A stretch of 64,000 nucleotides of DNA from contig NC_064616.1 of assembly GCF_023898315.1 (NCBI RefSeq), positions 292,233,205 through 292,297,204 on the forward strand. The letters run 5' to 3'. Origin of the DNA: Schistocerca nitens. Lineage: Eukaryota; Arthropoda; Insecta; Orthoptera; Acrididae. The notes below the pieces were generated by a model. That model saw only the letters and a list, made by a program, of their open reading frames with translations. It was not told the DNA's origin and ran no database searches. Below, in pieces: positions 31,166 to 42,542 of this stretch; position 1 is the stretch's first letter, and each line of letters begins with the position of its first letter. The position numbers and the translations under genes were made by a program.

Positions 31166-33554
31166 TTTACTTAAAAATACGAGTGAGTTCTTATCATTTT
31201 AAACTTTAAATATGATTTTCTCAAAATGCACGATTTATACTTTATGTACCTATATATAAAAAACTACTTGTGATAGCTACATGAAACTTTGTGATCTGTT
31301 TTATTGTAACATATTGTACCTACTGAAGTACAATGATGATAGTGATTTGAATAGGTATGAACCTAGCAGCTTCCATGTACAAATATTCACAATAAAAATG
31401 GCATCATTATATAGTTCTTCTGTATAGATCTCTTTTTCTGCTTCAGGAGATACAAATAACTTGGATTAGATAGCTGTAAAATTTTTAGATTCTAATCTTC
31501 ATTGGTTCAAGAGATAAAGGTACATAAACTTGGCTTATTTAACATTGACTGCATAGGCAAACTCTCCTTAACCCAGATTCCTCGCCAGGTGTTCCCTTAC
31601 TGATATTCTTCATGCACCATGATGCTGTGGGTTTTGCACTGTTGTTTGTAATGGATTCCTGGATGGGAAATTAATTGTCTGGAGGTGATTGTGATCAGTC
31701 TGAGTTGACACTGCCCTCCTAGTTGCCTCCAAAATGGGAGCACCCATTTCTGTTAGTCTCCTTAGGGTGCCTACAAGCCATAATTCATAGTAAGCAGTCT
31801 GTGGTTGGTGTTGATATCAGGCGACCACTATGAGGCAGATAATCTCTCTGGCTGAATGTTTAAATGATACGGCTGTTGTGTATGTAAATTTGGTTGAAAC
31901 TTTCCATTCTGACAACTCTTCTTTCTGTAAAGTGACCATGTGTGGATTGCGTAAGCTTTAAACAACTCTGCAAGGCACAATGACATACTGAACTGTGTAC
32001 ACAGTTCGCACTGTCCCATTTACAATTGGAGACAGTGTGCTCTGCTGAATGCCATTGATTTATCTCTGTCACACAGATGGCTATACAGAGCCGTTTCCTG
32101 TGGCTGAAGAAGTACTGAGAATATGGTTCATGATAAATAAAAAACACAAAGCCTGTTACGTCATTAAGGTTGTGCAAAACTATTTTGAGCAATTTATCTA
32201 GCAGTTTGCGTACAACTGGGTATGCAATGTTTAAGACCGGGTAATCCGACAGAACAGGGATGTCAGTATGAGCAGCTTTACATGGAAATTTTATCTGTAA
32301 AATCAAATCACCTTGTCTATTGAGTTTCTTATTGTAGGCTTCCGATTAGGTAGTTGGTTAAGGAACATGTATTAGATCCTTTTATAAAATATTCCCATTC
32401 CATCTGGCCAACTGGTACACCAATCATATAGATTATTTTTTTTAATAAAATCAAAAATAAGAAAATAATAAAATCAAAACTTTATTTAAAAAAATTATTA
32501 TATGGTATTAGAGTTATGTTCTCTCCACTGAGTCTGGTAACTTTCTACGAGTTTATAATATGAACAATTCAACTGTAAAACACACTAGTAGTGGGAGGAA
32601 TGGGCAGTTGTTATTTCTATTATGGAATCATGTTTGCAATTTTTTGCTGAAGTTTACTGCTGAGTGCACTGTTATTGCCCGTTTTCTATTTTCTCTAAAA
32701 AGAATGTCCATTAATTGTCACATTAAAAACAGGGAAAAATCAATTTTGGATTTCAGATAGGCCTACATAAGTAAAGCTAAACAAACTTATTTTACATGTC
32801 AAATTAATGCTTTATTCACCTAAAAGACAAACCAGCATATACAAGAATATGGTGGAATTTATGTGTAGAATACTGTACAATGTATCATGCAGTATGTTAC
32901 AAATAAATATATTTATTACTTATAAGGTGAACATACTCGTCATTCACTTATTGAGAAAGGAAATGAAACAAATAACACAATGAAAAATACAAAAAAATCT
33001 GGTTATTTTAATCTGAAGAACATACATACTGAATCTTCAATATTTAATAAGCATATAGACACAGAAATAGGTGGTACAATTATAAGCAATAAGTATTAAA
33101 AAGCAAATGAAGCTGCTCATAAGCACCCACCATTATGAAGGAATACATTTCTTGCCAGGTCCTATACTGACAAGTGGATCAAAACAGTGTTTGTCTATGT
33201 GATATACAAAAGTATATTTCTGAAACCATGTGAAATACTACAGGAGTATTGAATTACCAAGATGAGAGTATTACTTGAAGTACTGAGACATAAATGAACA
33301 TATAAAAAACACAAAAGTCATAAAACATATCTGTAAACAAATGAAACGATGTTAAAATTGGAGGGGAAACAAATAAATTAAATTAAAAGGATTTGACAGA
33401 AAAATAATAACCAAATTAAGACTGGCAAGGTAGGATAATAAGGGGAAAAAACCAGGTGGTATAGTGCAAAATAGTACTGAAGAAACCTGCTTGCATATAT
33501 GTGAAAACTTCCATGAAGTTAGTAGAATACTTGAAGAGTCTTCAACCCACAATG
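31166..33554. other. AT-rich DNA without a recognised gene
   Basis: A 148-codon antisense frame (31860-32306, starting MILQIKFPCKAAHTDIPVLS) is the longest open stretch, but I recognise no family in it. The 32390-33500 part is very AT-rich and gene-free as far as I can see. Confidence 0.35.
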
Positions 33555-33559
33555 TGTTG

Positions 33560-33732
33560 AACATGAAATGTATTCACAGCTGTGAATATGGACAACAATC
33601 AGCTGTATAATAGAATGGCGACAATGAAAATTTGTGCCAGACTGGAACTCAGACCCTAATTTCCTGCTTATTGCAAGCAGTTGCCCTACCATTAGGCTAT
33701 CCAAGCATATCTGTCCAACGAAATATTGCATT
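33560..33732 (-). mobile_element. tRNA-derived SINE (family 3)
   Basis: Antisense reading gives TTGGATAGCCTAATGGTAGG (A-box-like), then GCAATAAGCAGGAAATTAGG and GTCTGAGTTCCAGTCTGGCA (B-box-like GAGTTCCAG), followed by the family body AAATTTTCATTGTCGCCATT and a segment through CAGCTGATTGTTGTCCATAT. The tRNA-like head is more complete than in the 26.6 kb copy. Confidence 0.65.
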
Positions 33733-33813
33733 GTACTGCCTGGGGGTGGGAGGGGTGGGGTGGGGGGAGCAAGCGAGCTCTGCAGTATCATTTTGTATCG
33801 AAAACATGTTGGT

Positions 33814-34005
33814 TCAAATGGCTCTGAGCACTATGGGACTCAACTGCTGAGGTCATAAGTCCCCTAGAACTTAGAACTACTTAAACCTAACTAACCTAAG
33901 GACATCACACACATCCATGCCCAATGTAGGATTCGAACCTGCGACCGTAGCGGTTGCGCGGTTCCAGACTGTAGCGCCTAGAACTGCTCGGCCACTTCGG
34001 CCGGC
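33814..34005 (-). mobile_element. tRNA-derived SINE (family 1), antisense
   Basis: All family parts are present in reverse complement, from TCAAATGGCTCTGAGCACTA at the left to CACTTCGGCCGGC at the right. The 11 bp duplication AACATGTTGGT is perfect at 33803-33813 and 34006-34016. Confidence 0.92.
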
Positions 34006-34016
34006 AACATGTTGGT

Positions 34017-34756
34017 CCAATGAAGTCAAGGATTTCTAGGGGTGCAATATTTGATTGGGAATGGGTGACAAAACTAAAAATGCAGATACTGCAGTTTCTT
34101 AGTAGGCTTAATGTCAAGAGATGATGCCTATATAAAATCAACATTTAAAAAATAAAAGCAGGGTTGGGAGGGTAAGCAACCTAATTTTGTAGAAGGAAAA
34201 ATATGTACTAGTTCAAATCCACAACGCCATACAGAAAATTTTGCCAATCAGTCTGAAACAAATCAAACATTGATACCCTTGGGGGGGGGGGGGGGTTTCT
34301 GTAATACTCTAGAATGTGTTTTCTGATAATGTATATACCAAGTAGCCTAATGCCTTAAGTCAGCAAGGATTTTGAATAAATGAACTTTGGGATTCAAAGC
34401 TTTTTTTTAATGGATAATGGAAACCTGGAACTAAGTATTTCAAAGTGAATGTCAAGTTTCTTGGTTAGTTAAAAAGCTACAGGTTCACTAACACACCTAA
34501 AAATAAAATACAAAATGCTTTCCAGCAGAAGACTGCTTTGAAATCCAGTTAAACATTGTTCCACTAGCAGATTTAAATGTGTTGTTCTACTGACAGCTAA
34601 TGTCACATCTGCATACAAAGCTGAGCAAAGGTAAAGGAAGCGTCGTCAGTTGTATTAACCATGCAAAAAGAGGAGGGGAGGAAGGTACATAATGTGAGAT
34701 AACACTCGAATTATTTACAGCTAATGGTTCTATTAAGAAACAGATAATACTTAGGA
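34017..34756. other. No recognised gene
   Basis: A poly-G run lies at about 34280-34296. No coding or repeat signature was recognised otherwise. Confidence 0.35.
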
Positions 34757-34862
34757 AACTCCAGAATGGGTTTTTATTCTACAACAAAGTATGCGCATAT
34801 TTGAAAGTTTCTGAGAGATTAAAACATTTTCCCGGACCAGATTCGTCTCCTAGCCCGGCAAA
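34757..34862 (+). repeat. Ancient copy of a tRNA-containing interspersed repeat
   Basis: CTCCAGAATGGGTTTTTATT, TGCGCATATTTGAAAGTTTC and GAGAGATTAAAACATTTTCC parallel the body of the repeat at 37889-38058 (ATTCTGGAATG antisense, GTTTCATATCAGTGCACACT antisense, GACAGATTAAAACTTTGTAC). It is heavily diverged. Confidence 0.45.
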
Positions 34863-37175
34863 TAGACTTAATCTCCATCGAACACAGCTTGCGAAACCTT
34901 CCGCGAAATATGGCACGTGCACCATTACCCTAAACCATGGAACTGAGTTGATTGCTAGTGTTTACAATCATTCAAGTACAAACTTTATTTGCAGGGGAAC
35001 AAAACCAGTCTGATCCATCGTTCTAAAAAGCATCGTATATTTGTGCATAAGCAAGCTCTGCAAGTTTTGATTAAAATAATATCACTGAAGCTTACCAAAA
35101 AGTTTAAAATCACATTCGAAATACAGCGAATACTCCCATGATCTGTCCAAGCGTTTACCGCAACGCACAATAATTACGATCCACTGTTCACTGAATTCAT
35201 TTTCAGAGCAAAGGGCCATGTCCAACGAATCGTGGTTCAATTTCTGCTGAATACAGTAGCAATTGTTTCTGAACATGTATATTTTTCACTTAAATTCCTA
35301 ATACACTGCTGACACACACACATCATTTTCGTTCCATATCTTACAGTTGATATACCGCTAGAAGCAAAACAATTGACAATACTCATTCTCTCTGTGATGT
35401 TCACATGCGGAGACTATCTCATAACTGTCAATTTTCCTGTAAGTTGTATTTTTTCTTACTTTTGAAATAATATTAAAAATAAAATAGAAATACAATTTTT
35501 GTTCACAACTTCCGTGCAGTGTATAAATTCCCTGCAGTATCCTGCAGTATCTAGTTAGATTTCTGTTTAGTAGTCCACATAGGAAATAGGAATGTCTTTA
35601 CAGTGATTCTCTTAGGATAAGGTAAAGTAAACAGTAAATACAAATTGTTTGTTTTTCTCTAAATCCGCATATCGTTTGAATTGTTATTTATTGAGATGAT
35701 AATATGTATATTGATTCTTAGTTTTGACATTGGTTACAAAGCACCTGAAATCAATAAAAATTGGGTGGCGAAACTTTAGTGTAAGCAGCCCAAAAGATAC
35801 TTAATGAAGTATTGTCATCAGTTTTCGGTATAGCAGAAGAAAACTCTAAAAACTGTTGTGTTGATGATCAAAATATCATACTATATGTGTCAAGTCCAGA
35901 CGAATACATATAGCTCATGAAAACTAACGCGACCACCACTTTTTATTGTTGTGTTAGCAAGCAAAGTAAATCTATATGCATTTATCGGCACCAGTCATGA
36001 CTTGACATACGTTATGAAGTCGTGCCCAATTCGCCGTAAACACCGCGTTGAAAATTCGAATCTGCTTTCATCGCATTTACCCCACGCTATTCGTACCATC
36101 GTATATGCGTCAAATAACACTTTAGTGTAAGTGGGACACTCGTTTGGCGATTCAAAATTACAGTGAATGCTACGGTTATGTCGTTCAATTTCATTGTCTT
36201 GTTAAACCTTGACGTTAAGTATACTGACAAATATAAACATTAAACACATGACATATAATCATTTGCTTGTATTCAGTTGGTAATTAGATACTTATTATTT
36301 TACATATTTTATATTTCCAAAGTTTTTTCTTAAATTTGTAACTTGGCTTCAGTCATTCAGTCTAGCCATGAAGACTGTTTAAAGGTTGCACAAGTCATTG
36401 TAGACTTTTCCAGCCCCTATTCAAGTTTTACATGCCTATATTTTCTGGAAGCGACCGTATGATGAGTGATGGAAGGTACTTTGTATTGTTCATTCCCCTC
36501 ATTACTGTTCCAATAGTAAGTCCTGGAATGGAAAATTGACTTTCTTCTTTACTCCATACAGGCCCTAATCCACATGTCACGTATGTAGGCCTATAATATA
36601 TTGTGGCATCATTACAGTGATCTCACAAGCAGTTTTGAATTCATACTCTCTAAAGGTACATGAGAACCTTTCATGAGAGTAAGTTGTTACCCCCTTGCAA
36701 CAGCTCCCATATGGTGTTTCCAGTCATCTCGCAAACAGTCTTTTACTGATTATACAAATTAATATTATACCAAGAATGTCTCTCACAGTTTTCCTAATTT
36801 CAGTTTTAAGAATGAAAGTATAAGAAAATGACAAACTTGTGCTTTGTGCAAGAGTTGGTGTCATGCGTGGGTGGCAGTCTGCATCCTTTGGAAGTATGTT
36901 ACACATTTCCAGGATCCAGACTTGCTCCCTTTTTTTTAAAAAAAAAAATTATAATATTTGTATTAATCTGCATATTTCTTATTCCTCATTTCTCATTATT
37001 TTGAATTCCAAATAAGACACTGATACAACTTCATTGAATTCCTTATTCTTTTCATTATTGCAGCGTGAAACATGACTTCTATTACTCTCTTTACATTAGG
37101 CCTATTAAGTTTGTCGTATCATCAGTGTACCAGTTTTAGTGCAACAGTTGTGAGTGGCAATAAATGTCAACAATA
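34863..37175. other. Largely unique-looking DNA, no recognised gene
   Basis: Neither strand shows a domain or a credible exon. The part from 35990 to 36150 is slightly richer in CpG than its surroundings, which could mark a regulatory or first-exon region, but nothing else supports that. A short A/T homopolymer patch lies near 36931-36950. Confidence 0.3.
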
Positions 37176-37179
37176 TTGT

Positions 37180-37290
37180 ACTTAAAAAGGACATGGCCAA
37201 ATGTCTTTCCCAATCTGAGCTAGTGCTCCACTCAAATGATCCCCTCATTGACCGGCTGGCAAACCCTACTCTTCCTTCCTTCCGTCTTTC
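37180..37290 (+). mobile_element. SINE (family 2) 3' fragment
   Basis: AAAAGGACATGGCCAAATGT, then TTTCCCAATCTGAGCTAGTG and CAAATGATCCCCTCATTGAC match the 3' body of the family (AAAGGACACGGCCGATTTTC, CCTAATCTGAGCTTGTGC, CAATGACCTTGTTGTCGA). It is truncated at the 5' side. Confidence 0.6.
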
Positions 37291-37564
37291 AACTGTTGTG
37301 TGAATATTTATTAGTCATTTGTATATTAGCAAATTCTGATTTAAAATGGTATGATAAAAGTATTCAGAAATATTTAAATCACATATGAAATACAGTGAAT
37401 ATACCCTCAGTAAATGAGTTAAGAGAGAACAAAATCATGCACCGAAGAAAAAATATGGAGGAAACATAGTGAAATGAAAATGGTCATGAACCTTAAGAGT
37501 ATAAGTTCATACCTAGTTGATGATATCACCTGAGACACCGAAATTTGTGTGTGTGTAATATGTA

Positions 37565-37815
37565 ACAAGTCAAGTGGCACTGTGGTAAGACAGTGGACTC
37601 TTATTTGGGAAGAAAGTGGTTCGGTCACCATTTACCCATCTGGATTTGGGTTTTCCATGATTTCACTAAATTGCATAAGGCCACATGCTGGGACAGTTCC
37701 TTTAAAATGATGTCACTGATTGCCTTTCTCTGCCTGCCTTTTATGAATCCAACCTCTGTCTCTAATGACATCATTATCAAGGGGACACTAAACTGTGATC
37801 TTCCTTCCTTTATAC
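37565..37815 (+). mobile_element. Degenerate SINE (family 2), near full length
   Basis: AAGTGGCACTGTGGTAAGAC (A-box region), GATTTGGGTTTTCCATGATT, GGGACAGTTCCTTTAAAATG and CTCTAATGACATCATTATCA appear in family order. The B box is eroded (GGTTCGGTCACC). Confidence 0.7.
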
Positions 37816-37888
37816 AATATGTAATGTTCTTCAATATACCATTAATTCAGAGGTTTCTTCCAGACAAATTAAAATGTAACACTGTTAT

Positions 37889-38058
37889 GTCTGAAACTTC
37901 CTGACAGATTAAAACTTTGTACCGGACTGAGACTCCAACTCGGGACCTTTGCCTTTTGCAGGTAAGTGCTCTACCATCTGAGTTTTAATCTGTAAGGAAG
38001 TTTCATATCAGTGCACACTGTGTTGCAGAGTGAAAATCTCATTCTGGAATGTTAGGTC
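37889..38058. repeat. Interspersed repeat with a tRNA-like core
   Basis: GAAACTTCCTGACAGATTAA at the left and its inverse TAATCTGTAAGGAAGTTTC at the right form inverted arms. Between them is an antisense tRNA-like piece: GACTCCAACTCGGGACCTTT (B box in reverse) and AAGTGCTCTACCATCTGAG (A box in reverse). This is a compact fold-back element whose middle carries a tRNA-derived sequence. It looks like an internally deleted copy. Confidence 0.65.
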
Positions 38059-38059
38059 T

Positions 38060-39800
38060 CTCTACAAGAAAGGCTACTCCACCGATATCAATAACTATGG
38101 GTCAGTCTCACTCCTTACCCAATTTTCCAAAGTTTTGGAGAAGATAAATGAACTCAAGGACTGCAGCCACCTGTGTAGTTATGTAGTAATCCCAGTTTAA
38201 ATTTCAAGAGGGCTGCTCTCTTGAGATACCTGTTTATAAAGTCACTGAGCACATAATAAATATTTTAAATGATAATCTATCACCAGGTGGGATCCCTGGC
38301 TTATCAAAAGCATTTGACTGTATCAGTCATAAGATTCTATTAGAGAACTTAAATTTTTGCTGAAACGTAGTTGAGCACATACCTGGTTTACTTCCTGTTT
38401 TAGAAACATGATGCAAAAAATTACAGTAGGATACTCAGAGTAATACACACTGAATTTCAGAGATTTAAATCTCATCATCAGGTGGGTTTATTTATATTAA
38501 TGTGACGTGTGTTGTGTTACAACTTTAGGTTAACATGTGGCACTGCCTCCAGTGGCTACAGACACCTTTGTCTGTTGTAATATATAACATATAAGCTGTC
38601 TTATTTTTTTAAACGTAGATGGTGTCTAGAAATCACCGTGAGTGCTCTTCAGGGTTTGATCCTCAGCCATTACTGTTCTTGCTCTATGTTAATTATCTTC
38701 CATTTTATTTGAATAGCAGGCAGAATTAGTCTGTTTTGGGACAGATACAATATTATTATCATGCGGAGCCTGGAAGTTCCAATGAAGATAACAGTAAATA
38801 AGGTTTCTGTAATAGTTATTACCTTTTTTTCTACACATGGACTACATTTAAACTTGGAAGAAGCTTGTCCAGTTCTGCACTGCCAAAATACCCTATCTCC
38901 TGCTAACATAGTGTACCAACAAAAGTAAATAAATGAAGCAGGATGTTTGAAGTACTTGGGTGTGCATGTTGATGAGAACCTAAAGAGGAAAATCACGTAG
39001 TAGACATGCTGAAACATTTGGCTTCACGTACTTTTGCTGCAATTAACTGCCAGGTTTGGGGACGTAGAATTCGTTACGTTCACATATTTTGCATGTTTTC
39101 ATTCAGTAATGTACTATATCATAATATTCTAGGCAATAAGTTTTCATTTCACAAAAGAAAGAAGGCCTGATTAGAATTACGTAATGGGTTTACACATGTA
39201 CATCTTGCAGAATCTGGTTATGCCACTGAGAATATTTTCTAGAGCCCCACAGTACATTTATTCACCACTGCTTCCCTTACAACACTTAATTGCTCTTTTA
39301 ATGCACTACATCATATTAAGCATTTATGTACCATAACGTAAATGATTTCAGAAGCCCATGTCAGCTGCCATTATAAAAAAAGTTAAAAACTTGTTGAACC
39401 TCAATTTATGTCTGTGAGTACAAATATCTGGATAAATTGTGGAATTAATGGCTAAGTGTGGAAAATTCTGTAGTGGAAGGTGCATAGATTGGCACTATAA
39501 TTTTTTTTCTCTTCCGTATTCCAATCAAGGATAAGTGTGGGAGAAATGACAGTAAACATACCTCCATTTAAGCTTCAATTTCTGTAATATTAATGTGACT
39601 GGCATTAAGCAGGAAGTATGTGAGAGGAAGTAATAGGTTTCTTGACTTCTTTGGGATGTATTTTGAATTGTAAGAGTAGTTCTTTCTGTGGTGCATGTTT
39701 TTCCACTAGATTTGTTTAATACTTCTGTAGTGCTCTCAGGCTGACTAATTATGTTCCTGTATTCGTTGAGAACTACCCAGTCACAAGCCATTCACCGGCA
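38060..39800 (+). pseudogene. Non-LTR reverse transcriptase remnant (Jockey/CR1 group)
   Basis: The frame near 38075-38150 reads YSTDINNYGSVSLLTQFSKV, matching the NNYRPISLL motif. Next are TEHIINILNDNLSPGGIPGL and SKAFDCISHKILLENL (about 38240-38350; AFD is the first catalytic Asp). After a foreign 200 bp piece, VSALQGLILSHYCSCSMLII-like sequence (shifted from PQGSILGPLLFLLYVNDLP) appears at 38640-38700. FEVLGCAC with HVVDMLKHLASRTFAAINCQ (about 38945-39045) is the KYLGVxxD region and beyond. Many stops show that it is old. The 3' boundary is uncertain. Confidence 0.65.
38405..38610 (-). mobile_element. Probable PLE 3'-end fragment inserted in the LINE remnant
   Basis: The antisense phrase CCTGATGATGAGATTTAAAT, with CTCTGAAATTCAGTG after it, resembles the PLE 3' end that is better seen at 20.7, 53.8 and 60.9 kb. 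The surrounding LINE protein is interrupted exactly over this piece. No clear duplication was found. Confidence 0.4.
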
Positions 39801-39917
39801 CTGTTACCTTTTTGTATAGAAGTCACTGGAAGAGAGAATGAGTCTTTCAAGAAATTATAAAAAAAATCACCACAGGCTGTCATACAAGAAGCACTGTACC
39901 ACTTGAATCAGGTTTCA

Positions 39918-40064
39918 TAGTGTTTAATACGGGAGGAGCAGGGTTCAAAGTCCCATCTGGCCATTCTCATTTAGGATTCCTATGGTTTTTACTAAATCAC
40001 TTTAAGCAAATCATGGATTGGTTCCTTTGAAAATGGCAAGGCTAATATCCTATGCCATTCTTTC
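39918..40064 (+). mobile_element. Degenerate SINE (family 2), 3' part cut by the next element
   Basis: GGTTCAAAGTCCCATCTGGC (B box region), CATTCTCATTTAGGATTCCT and TTGGTTCCTTTGAAAATGGC follow family order. It stops where the fold-back element begins at 40068. Confidence 0.65.
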
Positions 40065-40261
40065 TCACAAGGAAACCTCCCCATCGCACCCCCTCAGATT
40101 TAGTGGTAAGTTGGCACAGTGGATAGGCCTTGAAAAACTGAACACAGATCAATCGAGAAAACAGGAAGAAGTTGTGTGGAAGTATGAAAAAATAAGCAAA
40201 ATATACAAACTGACTAGTCCATGTGCAAGATAGGCAACATTAAGGATAGGGTGGGCGTAGG

Positions 40262-40334
40262 AGCGCCGTGGTCCCGTGGTTAGCGTGAGCAGTTGCGGAA
40301 TGAGAGGTCCTTGGTTCAAGTCTTCCCTCGAGTG
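40262..40334 (+). other. tRNA-like segment in the left arm of the fold-back element
   Basis: AGCGCCGTGGTCCCGTGGTT is A-box-like (GTGGTCCCGTGGTTAGC), and GGTTCAAGTCTTCC is a B-box match 40 bp downstream. No acceptor stem pairs convincingly, so it is unlikely to make a working tRNA. It could act as a polymerase III promoter. Confidence 0.55.
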
Positions 40335-40915
40335 AAAAGTTTATTTTCTATATTTTCGCAAAGTTATGATCTGTCCGTTCATTCATTGACGTCTCTGTTC
40401 ACTGTAAGCGATTAGTAGACGAAAGGACGTGCCTCTCCAGTGGGAACCGAAAACATTTGATCGCAATGTCATAGATCAACCGATTCCTCCACAGGAAAAC
40501 ACATCTGATATATTCTATACGACACTGGTGATGGCATGTGCGTCACATGACAGGAATATGTTGTCGACCCACCTAACTTGTACCCTTGGCGTATGGGTAA
40601 AAAGATTCTTCTACCTTGCCCGATTTAGGTTTTTTTGTGGATGTGATAATCACTCCCAAAAAAGTGATGAAAACATAAAAGTTTGTCACATAAACTGCAA
40701 CAAATGAATGCAACAGTTTCACAGCCGCGCAGTTTTCCCTGTGCTCTGTCAAAACATATGTTCTTAACGTTTTCAAATTTTCCCATGTGTAGTCCGTCAA
40801 ATCCTGCATATGTCCAAGCAAATCTGAACATGTCCTGTAATTTTGTAGAGCGAAGTTCATCATGTGTGAGTGCCTGAACTTTGATAATTGTCTGAAAAAA
40901 AAATTAAACTTTTCA

Positions 40916-40988
40916 CTTGAGGGAAGACTTGAACCATGGACCTCTCGCTCCGCAGCTACTCACGCTAACCACAGGACCATGGCGCTCC
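40916..40988 (-). other. tRNA-like segment in the right arm of the fold-back element
   Basis: The mirror copy of the left-arm segment: GGAAGACTTGAACCATGGAC is the B box in reverse and GCTAACCACAGGACCATGGC the A box in reverse. The two arms therefore carry convergent tRNA-like promoters pointing into the element. Confidence 0.55.
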
Positions 40989-41150
40989 TGAGTTTACACT
41001 ATCCTTGATGTTGTATATCTTGCGCATGGACTACTCAGTTTGTATATTTTGCTTATTTTTTTCATAGTTCCACACAACTTCTTCCTGTTTTCTCGATTGA
41101 TCTGTGTTTAGTTTTTCAAGGCCTATCCACTGTGTTAGGGGCAAAACCCA

Positions 41151-42542
41151 ATGGGACTCGGGGCAAGTAAGGCTAGCAACCTGCTTCCCTGGTACTTTAA
41201 ATATGATGCTGGCAACAATCAGAGCAAAATGCCTCGGACCTCTGGAGGTGACGGAGTCCCACCTCTAACTGACAAACCAGGGACTCCTAAGATACGACTT
41301 GGCAAACAAATGGTAATGAGATGGGGAGCTATTAATATCAATGGGGGCTACTCTGGGAAGAAGGTAGAGCTGGCAGAGGCTGCAAGTAAGATGGGGCTGG
41401 ACGTTTTAGCTGTTAGGGACATTCGGGTAAGGGGTGAGAAAGAAGAGGAAGTGGGAGAATACAAGGTCTACCTGTCAGGAGTCAAAGCAGGAATAGCACA
41501 ATGGGGTGTAGGGCTTTACATCAGGAAAGAAATGGAACCCAGCATAGTTGCAATAAGGTATGTAAACGAACGACTGATGTGGATAGATTTGACAGTGTCT
41601 AGCAAGAAAATTAGGATTGTGTCAGTATATTCGCATTGTGGAGGGACAGACCAAAAGAAGATGGATAGTTTTTATGAGGCACTCAGTGATGTAGTTGTTA
41701 GAGTAAAGGACAAGGACAGTGTTCTGCTCATGGGTGATTTTAACGCCAGGATTGGAAATCGAACAGAAGGGTATGAAAAGGTTATGGGTAAATTTGGAGA
41801 GGATATGGAGGCCAACAGGAACGGGAAACAACTCTTGGATTTCTGTGCCAGTATGGGCTTAGTAATCACAAACTCCTTTTTTAAACATAAGAACATTCAC
41901 CGGTATAATTGGGAAGGCAGGGGAACCAGATCTGTCATTGACTATATAATAACAGATCAGGAATTCAGGAAGGCTGTGAGGGACACACGTGTATTCAGGG
42001 GATTCTTTGATGACACTGATCATTATTTAATCTGCAGTGAAATTGGGATTGTGAGGCCGAAAGTGCAGGAGGTCAGGTCCATATGTAGGAGGATAAGAGT
42101 GGATAAACTTCAGGATAAGGAAATCAGGCACAAGTACATAACAGCGATCTCAGAAAGGTACCAGTTAGTTGAATGTAGTCAATTACAGTCATTGGAAAAG
42201 GAATGGACAAGGTACAGGGACACAGTACTAGAAGTGGCTAAAGAATGTCTTGGAACAGTAGTGTGTAAAAGTAGGATGAAGCGAACAGCTTGGTGGAATG
42301 ATACAGTCAAGAGAGCCTGTAAAAGGAAAAAGAAGGCGTATCAAAAATGGCTACATACCAGAACCCAGGTAGACAGAGAAAGTTATGTTGAAGAAAGAAA
42401 CAAAGCCAAACAGATAATTGCAGCATCCAAGAAGAAATCGTGGGAAGACTTTGGAAACAGGTTGGAGACTATCGGTCAAGCTGCTGGAAAACCATTCTGG
42501 AGTGTAATTAGCAGTCTTCGAAAGGAGGTAAGAAGGAAATGA
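41151..42542 (+). CDS. RTE endonuclease domain, 463 aa open frame
   Basis: An N-terminal leader of about 60 residues is followed by MRWGAININGGYSGKKVELA, LDVLAVRDIRVRG (the position that usually carries ET/E is D here), GVGLYIRKEM, VSVYSHCGGT, LLMGDFNARIGNRTEGYE (GDFN active site), TRSVIDYIITDQE and FFDDTDHYLI (the SDH-equivalent His motif). The last 150 residues form the linker toward the reverse transcriptase (TAWWNDTVKRACKRKKKAYQ). The TGA stop at 42540-42542 overlaps the ATG of the next frame as ATGA. In related elements endonuclease and reverse transcriptase are one protein, so a one-base change here is the simplest explanation. Confidence 0.88.
   Translation: MGLGASKASNLLPWYFKYDAGNNQSKMPRTSGGDGVPPLTDKPGTPKIRLGKQMVMRWGAININGGYSGKKVELAEAASKMGLDVLAVRDIRVRGEKEEEVGEYKVYLSGVKAGIAQWGVGLYIRKEMEPSIVAIRYVNERLMWIDLTVSSKKIRIVSVYSHCGGTDQKKMDSFYEALSDVVVRVKDKDSVLLMGDFNARIGNRTEGYEKVMGKFGEDMEANRNGKQLLDFCASMGLVITNSFFKHKNIHRYNWEGRGTRSVIDYIITDQEFRKAVRDTRVFRGFFDDTDHYLICSEIGIVRPKVQEVRSICRRIRVDKLQDKEIRHKYITAISERYQLVECSQLQSLEKEWTRYRDTVLEVAKECLGTVVCKSRMKRTAWWNDTVKRACKRKKKAYQKWLHTRTQVDRESYVEERNKAKQIIAASKKKSWEDFGNRLETIGQAAGKPFWSVISSLRKEVRRK

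Noticed and set aside
34801-35013. 70-codon plus-strand frame as an exon
   Set aside because: Its first part overlaps an old interspersed repeat and the rest has no recognisable similarity or splice context.
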